A stretch of 64,000 nucleotides of DNA, taken from positions 62,001 through 126,000 of the forward strand of contig JAEUTA010000026.1 of NCBI GenBank assembly GCA_016788205.1. Reading direction: 5' to 3'. Shown piece after piece: positions 1-7,890 of this stretch (the stretch's first letter is position 1; each line of letters starts with the position of its first letter). The position numbers were made by a program, and so were the translations under genes. Under the pieces are notes generated by a model. That model ran no database searches, was not told the origin of the DNA, and saw only the letters and a program-made list of their open reading frames with translations. The DNA is from Flavobacteriales bacterium. Its GTDB lineage: Bacteria > Bacteroidota > Bacteroidia > Flavobacteriales_F > PHOS-HE28.

Positions 1-578
1 TCGTCCTTCGCCTGTGCGCTGTTAACGAACACGCTTTTCTTCACCAGGTTGGTGTATTTCGCATAGAGGCGGTTCTCGGTGATGCGACGTTTCTGGATCT
101 CGTGGTACACGGGCGCGTTCAGCTGAACGCTTTGGAAGTACTGCTGCAGCTTCTCCTTGCTCGGCTTGCCATCGTCCCCTTGGAAGTTGGGCTGGCTGCG
201 GAAGTCGGGCATGATGTTATCACCGAAGCGCACATCGTCGTATTCAGCCTTGGTGAGCGTGAAACCGGCTTCTTCCACCTGTGGCAACATCACCTTCGCC
301 TTCAGCATCTCCTGCCATACGCTGTTGCGCACCTGATCGGTCATCTGCGCATTCACCTGCTGGCCGAAGTCGTTGCGGTAGCTCTCCACCTCATCGTTCA
401 CACGACGCTCGTACTCCACGCCACTGATCTCTTCACCACCAACGGTGCCGATCACTTGTTGCTGCCGGGTGTTACCGCGACCAGCGAGCCAATCGCCCAG
501 AATGAAAAGGGCGAGCGAAACCAGCGTGATGCCGACCAACAATCCTCCGCGTTCGCGGATCTTACCGATGACTGCCAT
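1..578 (-). CDS. PpiD/SurA-like periplasmic peptidyl-prolyl isomerase, N-terminal part
   Basis: The first 192 codons are present; the 3' end lies beyond the left window edge. The protein begins MAVIGKIRERGG, then one hydrophobic anchor (about residues 13-30, LLVGITLVSLALFILGDWLA), then an acidic, helical SurA_N-like chaperone segment (VIGTVGGEEISGVEYERRV). This is the usual start of the membrane-anchored PpiD-type foldases that help outer-membrane proteins fold in the periplasm. The catalytic PPIC domains would lie in the missing part, so isomerase activity is assumed from the family. A TATATTTG promoter element lies 22 bases upstream, which supports this start. It is the last gene of the coaX-lptC-CNNM cluster but may have its own promoter. 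Confidence 0.85.
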   Translation of the reverse strand, partial: MAVIGKIRERGGLLVGITLVSLALFILGDWLAGRGNTRQQQVIGTVGGEEISGVEYERRVNDEVESYRNDFGQQVNAQMTDQVRNSVWQEMLKAKVMLPQVEEAGFTLTKAEYDDVRFGDNIMPDFRSQPNFQGDDGKPSKEKLQQYFQSVQLNAPVYHEIQKRRITENRLYAKYTNLVKKSVFVNSAQAKD

Positions 579-599
579 TGCCTTTTAGGAATAGGGGTG

Positions 600-607
600 C
601 AAATATA
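600..607 (-). promoter_or_regulatory. Bacteroidota -7 promoter element (TATATTTG)
   Basis: On the minus strand this reads TATATTTG, a perfect match to TAnnTTTG, the -7 element of the Bacteroidota housekeeping sigma factor. It lies 22 bases upstream of the ATG of the PpiD-like gene, giving a predicted leader of roughly 15 bases. No clear -33 TTG was identified. Confidence 0.55.
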
Positions 608-682
608 GGAGGCTACCCGGTACGGCGCCCAGAGGTCGGAATATTCTGTACTTCAGCTAGTTGGGCCCCTCACAACCCCTCA

Positions 683-1972
683 TCAGGAGCGACTCAGGAA
701 TCCTACTTCCGGGTCCAGCACTTCAAGGCGCACGAGGTCTATCCGGCCGTGGATGACCTGTGCGATCGTGAAGCGAAAGGGTGCCAGGTCGATCACCTGA
801 CCCTGCTCGGGGATGCCGCCGGTGCTGTGCAGGATGTACCCGGCCAGGGTGTCGTACGCTTCGCCTTCGGGCAATGCTAGGTGATGGGCCTCTATCAGGT
901 ACGTTACCTCCATACGCGCACTGAAGAGGAATTCGTTCGGTCCGAGGCGCTCCTCGACCTCTTCCGGGGTATCGTGCTCGTCGTCGATGTCGCCCACGAT
1001 GGTCTCCACCACATCCTCCATGGTGAGCATGCCTGCCGTACCACCGAACTCATCCACCACAACGGCCACATGCGTGCGCTGCTTGATGAACATCTGCAAC
1101 ACTTCATCGGCCGGCATGGTGCCGGGAATGAAGTTGACGGGACGCATGACAGCACGGATGGACCTGGGCTGGCGGAAGAGCTCGTAACCGTGCACGTAGC
1201 CGATGATATTGTCGATGCTCTCCTTGTAGACCAGCAGCTTGCTCATGCCGCTCTCCACGAATCGTTCATGCAACGCGCTCACCGGCAGATCCACTTCGAT
1301 CGCTTCGATCTCGGCACGCGGCACCATCAACTCGCGCACCTTGGTATCGCTCAACTCCAAGGTGTTGCGGAAATACTCCACCTCGGCGTCCATGGCCTCT
1401 TCGTTGTTCTGGTTGTTGGTGACCTCCTTGAGGAATTCGTTGAGGTCCACCCGACCGAAGGCGATGGTGCCCGGCTTGCTGCGCACACCAACGAGGCGCA
1501 GGATCAGCTCGCTCAAACCGGTCATCACCATCATGGGCAACCAGAGGATCACGAACAGGATCTGCAACGGCAGCGCAAAAACGCTGAGCGATGCATTGGG
1601 ATCGATGCGGAACACCGCTTTGGGGAGGAATTCGCCTACCACGAGTATGAGCAACGTGCTCAGGATTGTCTGCGCAACAACCACGAAAACATCCCCATGA
1701 CCCAAACCGGACAACCAAGGTTGCAGGAGCCGGGCCATGAGAAGCCCGTAAAGCACCAGCGCGAGGTTGTTGCCAACAAGCAATGCCCCTATCACGCGGG
1801 CCGGACGCTTCAACAGTACCGACACCAAGCGCGCCCAAATAGCACCGCGCTTGCGTTCCAGTTCGATGTACAGTTTGTTGCTGCTCACGAACGCGATCTC
1901 CAGACCGGAGCATAGCGCCGAAACCGCGATCGCCGCGATGAGCAGGATGAAGTCCGATCCGTTGAACGACAA
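683..1972 (-). CDS. CNNM/CorC-family membrane protein (DUF21 + CBS pair + transporter-associated domain)
   Basis: This 429-residue protein has the hemolysin-family layout. An N-terminal DUF21 membrane domain (residues about 1-190) contains SALCSGLEIAFVSS, several membrane spans and VVGEFLPKAVFR. A CBS pair (about 205-335) includes ELMVPRAEIEAI and VVVDEFGGTAGMLTMEDVVE. A CorC/HlyC C-terminal domain (about 345-429) follows. Members transport or regulate divalent cations such as Mg2+ in the inner membrane. In gliding Bacteroidota a member of this family is called GldE, but I cannot tell the paralogs apart here. Its neighbours (LptC upstream, PpiD-like downstream) match a conserved flavobacterial order. 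Confidence 0.9.
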   Translation of the reverse strand: MSFNGSDFILLIAAIAVSALCSGLEIAFVSSNKLYIELERKRGAIWARLVSVLLKRPARVIGALLVGNNLALVLYGLLMARLLQPWLSGLGHGDVFVVVAQTILSTLLILVVGEFLPKAVFRIDPNASLSVFALPLQILFVILWLPMMVMTGLSELILRLVGVRSKPGTIAFGRVDLNEFLKEVTNNQNNEEAMDAEVEYFRNTLELSDTKVRELMVPRAEIEAIEVDLPVSALHERFVESGMSKLLVYKESIDNIIGYVHGYELFRQPRSIRAVMRPVNFIPGTMPADEVLQMFIKQRTHVAVVVDEFGGTAGMLTMEDVVETIVGDIDDEHDTPEEVEERLGPNEFLFSARMEVTYLIEAHHLALPEGEAYDTLAGYILHSTGGIPEQGQVIDLAPFRFTIAQVIHGRIDLVRLEVLDPEVGFLSRS

Positions 1973-2020
1973 AGCCAGTGGCGGTCAGCGCCGCGTGGAC
2001 GAAGATAGGTCGACGCTCCG

Positions 2021-2212
2021 CTAGCCTTTTCCGTTGTGCCGGTCGTCCAATGCTTCCAGCTTACCCCGCATGAAACGCCGGAAGAAGTACATGGCCAACG
2101 CGATGCCCGGGAACCACGACCAGTTGCGCGCCGCATCGAAGCCATCGGTAACAACCACCCAGACCGCCGCAAGGGCCGTTCCGATCGCGACCGCCAACCA
2201 GAAATGCTCCAT
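2021..2212 (-). CDS. Small two-span membrane protein of unknown function
   Basis: A protein of about 63 residues starting MEHFWLAVAIGTALAAVW. It has two hydrophobic stretches (about residues 4-20 and 33-46) and a basic/acidic tail ending DDRHNGKG. I chose the ATG five bases after the lptC stop. An upstream ATG at 2233 would overlap lptC by 17 bases and is also possible. I do not recognise a family. The position between lptC and the CNNM-type gene, with no room for a separate promoter, suggests co-transcription with envelope genes. Confidence 0.6.
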   Translation of the reverse strand: MEHFWLAVAIGTALAAVWVVVTDGFDAARNWSWFPGIALAMYFFRRFMRGKLEALDDRHNGKG

Positions 2213-2216
2213 GAAC

Positions 2217-2810
2217 CTATTGACCTTCCGCATCGGTGGCTAAGGTATCATCCTGTACGTAGACCTCGCCGGTGATACGGTGGATCACATAATGGCTGAA
2301 GTCCTCCGCCGCATCCAGGCCCATGCCGTGGATCACATCCGGCCCGCGTTGGACACGCACGGCCTTTTCCGTGAACACCCGCCCGCTGTCCTGTTCCCAG
2401 GTAAGCTGTTCGGTCTCCAAGCGTTCACCCTTCACATTCACGAACACCACCTGTTCGTAGACCTCCATGCGCTTCTCCTTCTCCAGGATGCGACCACGGC
2501 GGGCAGTGAGCACGCTCTGCTGCACACCTTCCTCATCGAAGAACACCAGTTCCAACCCATCGGAGAGCTCCCTGCGCGCCGGCCCAGTGGCCCACTCGTC
2601 AATGCGGCCCGCGCGTAGACGGTTCCGCACATGGCCGGAATCCGTGTAGAAATACTCGGCATTGTGCGTGATACGGTCCGGCGATGCACTGGCCACCTCA
2701 ATGGCTGCAACACGATCAAGATCGTTCTTGCATGAAAGGAACGCAGCGAGCAGACAGGGAGTGACCGCACGTACGAACCGTCCTGCCGAAAAAGCACCAG
2801 CGCGTAGCAT
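2217..2810 (-). CDS. lptC: LPS export protein LptC (lipoprotein form)
   Basis: 197 residues. The N-terminus has a lipoprotein-type signal (LLAAFLSC, Cys about 27) instead of the single transmembrane anchor of E. coli LptC. The rest is one LptC/OstA-like beta-jellyroll: DRITHNAEYFYTDSGHVRNR, GLELVFFDEEGVQQSVLTAR, MEVYEQVVFVNVKGERLETE, and a last repeat ending EVYVQD. LptC passes LPS from the LptBFG ABC exporter to the LptA bridge. It lies 12 bases downstream of the FadL-like barrel gene in a shared operon. The function is assigned from these motifs plus the conserved context. Confidence 0.85.
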   Translation of the reverse strand: MLRAGAFSAGRFVRAVTPCLLAAFLSCKNDLDRVAAIEVASASPDRITHNAEYFYTDSGHVRNRLRAGRIDEWATGPARRELSDGLELVFFDEEGVQQSVLTARRGRILEKEKRMEVYEQVVFVNVKGERLETEQLTWEQDSGRVFTEKAVRVQRGPDVIHGMGLDAAEDFSHYVIHRITGEVYVQDDTLATDAEGQ

Positions 2811-2822
2811 GTGCCGTTAGTT

Positions 2823-4190
2823 TCAGTCGATAGGGCGCTTCTTGAACCAGTTCTCGCCCAGGCTCGGTGTGATCGAGATGCCCACGAACAGCATCGCGAA
2901 GCGCTCCCGCACCAGGCCATCGCTCACCGTGCCACGCTCCCCGAACTCGCCACCCAGGTTGATGCGACTACGTGTGATGCTTCCCAACACCGGCAGTGAC
3001 AAGCCGACGGAAACGGCTTTCTCCTGCAGTTGATTGCCACCAACGACCAGATAATCGTTGGTGTAGCGCAGACCGGCTCGGTAGATGGAACGTTGCCACA
3101 AGTTGCCAACACCCTCGTTCGCCGGGCGATAGCTGGCACCCACGATGAACGTGGCGTTGGCGGCCAACTCGCTGGGAGCGCTGTATCCTTCCACGTTCAC
3201 CTTCAGGCGACGCCAATCGCGCTGGCGCACCTCGGCGGAAACGGTCCAGTGCTGGTCGTAAACGGTGAATCCGAACCCATATCCCAACGGCAGATCAAGA
3301 CTGCCCTTGGTACCATCGGCGAAGAAGCTGGTATCGATGGGCACTTCAACGCCGGATGCGTTGAAGCCGTACGAGTTCACGACATCGGTGCGGCGCGCGC
3401 CCAAGCTAGCGGGCAGTTCCAGCGACGCTCCGGCCAGGAAACGAAGACCATCATCAGCGCTGTCCTTCTTTCTTTTCCGCAGATCGCCTTGGTATTGTAG
3501 GCCGATCGTTGCAGTAGGATCGCGCACGATCAACGAGGAGAAGACACTGGTGTTATAGAAGCCCACCTGGGTAGGATAGACCGTCTTGCGCGACTCTTCG
3601 ATGCTACCGAAGACATACCCTAGGTTGGCACCTATCGAAAGCCTGCGGCCATTGTACAGGGAATCGCGCTTCTCAACAAGCACGTAGGACGCTCCCAAAA
3701 GCGCTTGGTTGAGGCCCCCTTCTCCCGTGTAGCGGTAGGTGACGTTCCCTTCACCCCCTGGAAGCGTGCGGGTATCCATCAACAAATAGCCCACGCGGCT
3801 CTGGGGATTCAGCCCGACGGCCAAACCCCAGCGTCCGCTACCAAAGGGAATGCCTATGGTGAGGCCGAGCAGGTCCGTCCGGCGCCCATTGCTCTCATCC
3901 GCAGCGCTGGCGTACTGACTGGAGCGTACACGAAGGCCGGTCTCGAATACGGTGGTCCGAAGGGACGCATAGGATGCCGGGTTGATGGTGACCGTGCTCG
4001 CGTTGTCCACTACGGCGACACCCAAGCCACCCATCAACGCCTGCGCGATCTGGGAACCGCCGGTGAACTCGCCCAACCCGTAGGCCGAATACGGCGAACC
4101 ACTACCCTGTTGCCCCTGGGCCCACGCCCCCGCCGATACCAGCAGAGAGGGGACCGCCAGTGAGCGAACGATGGTGCTGAAGAAGCGCAT
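2823..4190 (-). CDS. FadL-like outer-membrane beta-barrel protein
   Basis: 455 residues starting MRFFSTIVRSLAVPSLLVSA, with a clear signal peptide cut after GAWAQ. The mature start (SGSPYSAYGLGEF...ALMGGLGVAVVDNASTVTI) is the small-residue-rich N-terminus typical of FadL/OmpP1-like barrels that take up hydrophobic molecules. Alternating beta-strand patterns run to the C-terminus (ENWFKKRPID). I chose the ATG at 4190 because it gives the signal peptide; the open frame continues upstream. The first 89 bases lie inside the 3' end of coaX in another frame. The ligand is unknown. Confidence 0.8.
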   Translation of the reverse strand: MRFFSTIVRSLAVPSLLVSAGAWAQGQQGSGSPYSAYGLGEFTGGSQIAQALMGGLGVAVVDNASTVTINPASYASLRTTVFETGLRVRSSQYASAADESNGRRTDLLGLTIGIPFGSGRWGLAVGLNPQSRVGYLLMDTRTLPGGEGNVTYRYTGEGGLNQALLGASYVLVEKRDSLYNGRRLSIGANLGYVFGSIEESRKTVYPTQVGFYNTSVFSSLIVRDPTATIGLQYQGDLRKRKKDSADDGLRFLAGASLELPASLGARRTDVVNSYGFNASGVEVPIDTSFFADGTKGSLDLPLGYGFGFTVYDQHWTVSAEVRQRDWRRLKVNVEGYSAPSELAANATFIVGASYRPANEGVGNLWQRSIYRAGLRYTNDYLVVGGNQLQEKAVSVGLSLPVLGSITRSRINLGGEFGERGTVSDGLVRERFAMLFVGISITPSLGENWFKKRPID

Positions 4191-4899
4191 GATAACCTTC
4201 CAGGGTGTGCAATGGGAGCGCAAAGATGCCACTTTCCAACCCGCCTGCGATCCGCGGCGCATCTCCACCGGTGAGAAGAACGGCAAGGCCAGGTCTACCA
4301 TGTTGATAACGGCGAATGAAGCTCTCCACCTCGCCAAGGAGTCCGTAGTGAACGCCGGACGCCAAGCTCTGTTGTGTAGTGGTCCCGATCAGCGCGGGCC
4401 GCAGCTCAGGCTCCACCAAGGGCAACCGCGCACTGTAGGCGTTCATGGCTTTCCCGCGCATACGAAAGCCCGGACTTATGGCCCCTCCGGCGTAGGTGCC
4501 ATCGGCCTCGCAGAGGTCGTACGTTACGCAGGTGCCCAGATCGATGCACAGGCTGGCCCGGCCCGGAAAACGCTTCACGGCGGCCACCGCGTTGGCCAAT
4601 CGGTCGGCACCAAGGGTAGGGCGGGTGCCATACCGCGTGCGGATAGGGGCATCGGAGGCCCCCGTCATCTCCAGCACCGGAGCGCTGGACCGCAGGGTGT
4701 CCAACAGCATTCCGTCCACCGCAGCCGTTGCGCCCAAAGCGATGGCACCGACCGTGAAAGTCGCCAGCATTCCCGCCAGCTCTTTTTCCTCGCCGCGCTG
4801 GAATGACCCGTTCGCGACGACCTCTCCACCGTTGAACACGGCCCACTTTACACGGGTGTTACCCACGTCCAACACAAGGTCTTGCTTCTCCATTAGCAT
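4102..4899 (-). CDS. coaX: Type III pantothenate kinase
   Basis: CoaX phosphorylates pantothenate in the first step of coenzyme A synthesis and belongs to the ASKHA fold. Visible motifs are the phosphate loop LVLDVGNTRVKWAVF near the start, GADRLANAVAA, IDLGTCVTYDLCEADGTY (the second metal/ATP site) and GGAISPGFRMRGKAM. The length, about 265 residues, is normal. The start is MLMEK or MEKQ. The glycine-rich C-terminal tail (SAGIGGGVGPGATG) is encoded in the region that also encodes the signal peptide of the next gene, so it may be shaped by that overlap. It is the first gene of the minus-strand envelope cluster. Confidence 0.95.
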   Translation of the reverse strand: MLMEKQDLVLDVGNTRVKWAVFNGGEVVANGSFQRGEEKELAGMLATFTVGAIALGATAAVDGMLLDTLRSSAPVLEMTGASDAPIRTRYGTRPTLGADRLANAVAAVKRFPGRASLCIDLGTCVTYDLCEADGTYAGGAISPGFRMRGKAMNAYSARLPLVEPELRPALIGTTTQQSLASGVHYGLLGEVESFIRRYQHGRPGLAVLLTGGDAPRIAGGLESGIFALPLHTLEGYHALLQHHRSLTGGPLSAGIGGGVGPGATG

Positions 4900-4915
4900 G
4901 GTTCGCTGACTTGTC

Positions 4916-4923
4916 TATCTTTG
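4916..4923 (+). promoter_or_regulatory. -7 promoter element (TATCTTTG) of tRNA-Phe
   Basis: TATCTTTG matches the Bacteroidota consensus TAnnTTTG perfectly. It lies 45 bases upstream of the mature tRNA 5' end in the gap between the divergent coaX gene and the tRNA, so it probably drives the tRNA transcript. No good -33 element was found. Confidence 0.6.
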
Positions 4924-4968
4924 CCGCCCTGTTCACCGGAATCCTTCCAGCGGTGGTGGACAAAGTTC

Positions 4969-5041
4969 GGTGCCTTAGCTCAGCTGGTAGAGCAATGGAT
5001 TGAAAATCCATGTGTCCCCAGTTCGATTCTGGGAGGCACCA
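4969..5041 (+). tRNA. tRNA-Phe (GAA anticodon)
   Basis: The acceptor stem pairs GGTGCCT (4969-4975) with AGGCACC (5034-5040), followed by discriminator A. The D-arm is AGCTCAGCTGGTAGAGC. The anticodon stem ATGGA/TCCAT encloses loop TTGAAAA with anticodon GAA, so it decodes UUC/UUU. The T-arm is CCCAG-TTCGATT-CTGGG. Total length is 73 bases. The CCA end is not encoded: the next bases after the discriminator are CG. Confidence 0.97.
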
Positions 5042-5045
5042 CGAA

Positions 5046-5074
5046 AAGAACCCCGCCCTGCAGGCGGGGTTCTT
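5046..5074 (+). terminator. Rho-independent terminator after tRNA-Phe
   Basis: A perfect 12-bp stem, AAGAACCCCGCC / GGCGGGGTTCTT, with a five-base loop (CTGCA) begins five bases after the tRNA. Its arms provide an A-run before and a T-rich tract after the GC core, as in intrinsic terminators. It separates the tRNA from the porin operon that starts at 5169. Confidence 0.85.
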
Positions 5075-5168
5075 CCGTTATGCCCTGCCCCTTCCCGCCG
5101 GGGAGAAGGCATTTACCCCAATTGGGCTATTCCAGCTGTGGTGTGGCAAGGGTTGTTTCGCGGCCCCA

Positions 5169-6383
5169 ATGCGCAAGCTCTTCCTCGGCCTTCTAGCCAC
5201 TCTGGCGACCATTTCCCACGCGCAGGTCCTTACCAAAGAGGATTCGCTGAACGCAGGCCTCGTTAAAAGCGACCGCACCACCCTGGTCAGCGGCTACGGT
5301 GAGCTGAAGGTGTCTTACGACCAGAAGCTCGGCACAGGCCAGGCCAACCTCACCCGTAACGTGCTGTTCCTAGGGCACCGTTTCAACAGCCGCATCACTT
5401 TCTTCAGTGAAATGGAGTTGGAGAACGCCGGTGTGGAAGGTGGCAAAACGCGCGGCGAGCTGAACATGGAGCAGCTCTTCATCAAATTCGACATCAACAA
5501 GGACATCTACCTCACCGGAGGGTTATTCATCCCGCGGTTCGGCATCATCAACGAGAACCACCTGCCCACGACCTTCAACGGGAACGACCGCCCTTTCGTG
5601 GAGCAGCTCATCATCCCCAGCACCTGGCGGGAGATCGGCGTCGGCCTGTACGGGCGCAGCACGCGCATTCCCGGCCTTAACTGGAGCGTGGCGCTCCAGA
5701 ACGGATTGAACGCTGGCGCCTTTCAACACGGTAGCGGCTTGCGCGAAGGGCGTGGTGGTGGAAGTCAGGCGAGCGCCGCGAACCTCGGCGTCAGCGGCGC
5801 ACTGCTCTACTACATCGGCGACTTCCGGCTACAGGCGAGCGGGTACTATGGTGGAGCGGCGGGGTTGACGCAACGTGAGGCGGACAGTCTCCAACTGGAC
5901 TACGGGGCTTTCGGAACGCCCGTGCGGCTACTGGAAGCCAACGTACAATATCTGGGTGAGACCTGGCGCGTGAAGCTCCTCGCTGCGCAGGTGGACGTAC
6001 GCGATGCGGCGCGCGTGAACAGAGCTTACGCCAACAATACACCGGAACGCATGGTGGGGGCGTATGCCGAGATCGGATGCGACATCTGGTCCTTGATCAA
6101 GCCCGCCCAACAGCGCGACCTGATGCTTTTCACACGCCTGGAAACATTGGACATGAATGCAGTCCTTCCGAAGAACGGCATAGACGACCCCACGCTGAAG
6201 CGTACGTACGTGGTGTCGGGGATAACCTACGTACCGGCGGGGGGCATCAGTATCAAAGCGGACTACGCGTTGAGGATCACCGGAGAGCCCAACCCATCGC
6301 TCTACATCAACCCGTATCCACAGGCGCTGCCCTATTTCACCAGCAACGGCTTCTTCAACCTGGGCCTGGCCTACAGCTTCTGA
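5169..6383 (+). CDS. Porin-like outer-membrane beta-barrel (OprO/OprP-like)
   Basis: 404 residues starting MRKLFLGLLATLATISHAQ, a signal peptide cut after HAQ. The mature protein shows porin strands: VSGYGELKVSYDQ, FLGHRFNSRITFFSEMELENA, DIYLTGGLFIPRFGIINENHL, a ring of barrel strands, and a terminal aromatic strand NLGLAYSF. The pattern resembles the phosphate-selective porin O/P group found widely in Bacteroidota, but the solute is not predictable. I chose the ATG at 5169 for its signal peptide. Upstream in-frame codons run into the tRNA and its terminator. It is the first gene of a four-gene operon; its TGA overlaps the next ATG (TGATG). Confidence 0.75.
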   Translation: MRKLFLGLLATLATISHAQVLTKEDSLNAGLVKSDRTTLVSGYGELKVSYDQKLGTGQANLTRNVLFLGHRFNSRITFFSEMELENAGVEGGKTRGELNMEQLFIKFDINKDIYLTGGLFIPRFGIINENHLPTTFNGNDRPFVEQLIIPSTWREIGVGLYGRSTRIPGLNWSVALQNGLNAGAFQHGSGLREGRGGGSQASAANLGVSGALLYYIGDFRLQASGYYGGAAGLTQREADSLQLDYGAFGTPVRLLEANVQYLGETWRVKLLAAQVDVRDAARVNRAYANNTPERMVGAYAEIGCDIWSLIKPAQQRDLMLFTRLETLDMNAVLPKNGIDDPTLKRTYVVSGITYVPAGGISIKADYALRITGEPNPSLYINPYPQALPYFTSNGFFNLGLAYSF

Positions 6384-6811
6384 TGCAACGTCGTGAATTC
6401 CTGCGCAACTCGTGCATGGCCTGCGCCGGATCGGCCTTGGGACTTTCGGCCTTCTCGCTCGCGGGATGCGCCTCCCTCCCACTGGTGAAAGCCACGCACG
6501 AGAACGGAGGTCTCTCCTTCCCGAGAAGCGCCTTCGCTGAGGCGACCCAAGTGATCGTACGTCACCCCGAACTGAGCTACGACCTGCTCGTGGTGAAAAG
6601 CGCGGATGGCACCCATCGTGCCTTGTACATGCGATGCACGCACGAAGACCAACCGCTCTCCGCTACCGCCAAGGGCCTGCACTGCACATCGCACGGCAGC
6701 CGCTTCGCGCTGGATGGAACGGTCATGACCGGTCCCGCAACGGAACCCCTCCTCTCCTTCCCTGTAACCAGCGCAGGGGAATTCCTGACCATACGTACCA
6801 ACACACCTTGA
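6383..6811 (+). CDS. Exported Rieske [2Fe-2S] protein with a Tat-type signal
   Basis: 142 residues. The start MQRREFLRNSCMACAGSALG has a twin-arginine signal (RREFL) followed by a hydrophobic stretch and LAGC, so it may also be lipidated. The Rieske cluster ligands are present: C-x-H in MRCTHEDQPL and C-x2-H in LHCTSHGSRFALDG, 13 residues apart. Such proteins pass single electrons in the periplasm. The ATG overlaps the porin stop codon and three bases separate it from the imelysin gene. Its redox partner is unknown; the di-heme protein two genes downstream is the obvious candidate. Confidence 0.85.
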   Translation: MQRREFLRNSCMACAGSALGLSAFSLAGCASLPLVKATHENGGLSFPRSAFAEATQVIVRHPELSYDLLVVKSADGTHRALYMRCTHEDQPLSATAKGLHCTSHGSRFALDGTVMTGPATEPLLSFPVTSAGEFLTIRTNTP

Positions 6812-6814
6812 ACG

Positions 6815-7885
6815 ATGCAGAAGATCCTCATCCTCGCCGTAGTCGCCACCACACTGATAGCCTGTAAGAAGGAAAGCTCCGAACCTTCCGGTGGAGGAAC
6901 GCAGGTCGCTTTTGAGAACCACCAGGTATTGCACGCCTTCGCCGAGAACGTGGCACAGGACAATTACACGGATCTCGCCGCGAAAAGCAGTGCGCTTCGC
7001 GATGCGATCCAAACGTTCAACACATCGCTGAGCGATGCCGACCTGGCCAACTGCCGCCAGCAATGGCGCGATACCCGTACCAGCTGGGAACGCTCGGAAG
7101 CCTTGCTCTTCGGCCCGGTGGCCACCGAGAACATCGACCCCAGGATCGATACATGGCCGGTGAACTTCACTGATCTGGAGGCGCAACTTTCCAGCGGAAA
7201 CGCCTTCACTCCTGAATACATCACGGCGTTGGAAGATGCGTTGAAGGGTTTCCACCCGATCGAGTATCTCCTCTTCGGCCTCAACGGCGACAAGACCGCG
7301 GACCAATTCACGGCGCGCGAGCGCGAGTATATCGTAGCGCTGGCAGAAGACCTCGCTGAACTCACCGGTTCACTGCGCACGAGTTGGGACCCCACTGGCA
7401 GCGGTAACTACAGCGCAGTATTCGCACAGGCTGGTGATGGCAGCGCCGTATACCCCACTGAGCGTGCCGCGTACGAGGAGGTGGTGAACGCCATGGCGGG
7501 CATCTGCGATGAGGTCGCGAACGGCAAGATGGGCGAGGTGTTGCTCGCGCAGGACGCCTCCATGGAGGAGTCCCCGTACTCGCAGAACTCGATCACCGAT
7601 TTCACCAACAACATCCGCGGCGTTGAGAACGTGTACCTGGGCCGCTATACCGCTGACGGCACAGGCATGGAGAACTTCGTACGCGAGCATTCCCTGCAAC
7701 TGGACAACACGATCAAGCTACAGATCTCCGCTTCCATCACGGCGCTCAATAACATCACCGTCCCATTCGGTCAAGCCATCACGGAACAACCCGTGCAGGT
7801 GCAGCAGGCCATTGACGCCATAAATGCGCTGGCGACCACGCTGAACGACGAGCTTTTGCCCTTGGTGCAGCAGCACGTGCATTGA
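6815..7885 (+). CDS. Imelysin (peptidase M75-like) lipoprotein
   Basis: 356 residues with a lipoprotein signal (VVATTLIAC, Cys 17). The body is the imelysin two-bundle helical fold. It includes the family GxHxxE signature as KGFHPIEYLLFG (Gly145, His147, Glu150) and an upstream ARDTRTSWE-like helix (RQQWRDTRTSWERSEALLFG). Imelysins such as EfeO/IrpA are linked to iron handling and bind metal rather than cleave peptides. The gene sits three bases after the Rieske gene and touches the di-heme oxidoreductase gene, so the three are probably made together. Iron is the likely metal, by family analogy only. Confidence 0.88.
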   Translation: MQKILILAVVATTLIACKKESSEPSGGGTQVAFENHQVLHAFAENVAQDNYTDLAAKSSALRDAIQTFNTSLSDADLANCRQQWRDTRTSWERSEALLFGPVATENIDPRIDTWPVNFTDLEAQLSSGNAFTPEYITALEDALKGFHPIEYLLFGLNGDKTADQFTAREREYIVALAEDLAELTGSLRTSWDPTGSGNYSAVFAQAGDGSAVYPTERAAYEEVVNAMAGICDEVANGKMGEVLLAQDASMEESPYSQNSITDFTNNIRGVENVYLGRYTADGTGMENFVREHSLQLDNTIKLQISASITALNNITVPFGQAITEQPVQVQQAIDAINALATTLNDELLPLVQQHVH

Positions 7886-7890
7886 TCGCG

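Noticed and set aside
881-1915. A 344-codon plus-strand open frame near the left end
   Set aside because: It is the antisense shadow of the CNNM/CorC-like gene and has low-complexity His/Arg/Asp-rich content.
5010-5168. An N-terminal extension of the porin reading frame
   Set aside because: It runs through the tRNA-Phe 3' half and its terminator; the ATG at 5169 starts a proper signal peptide.
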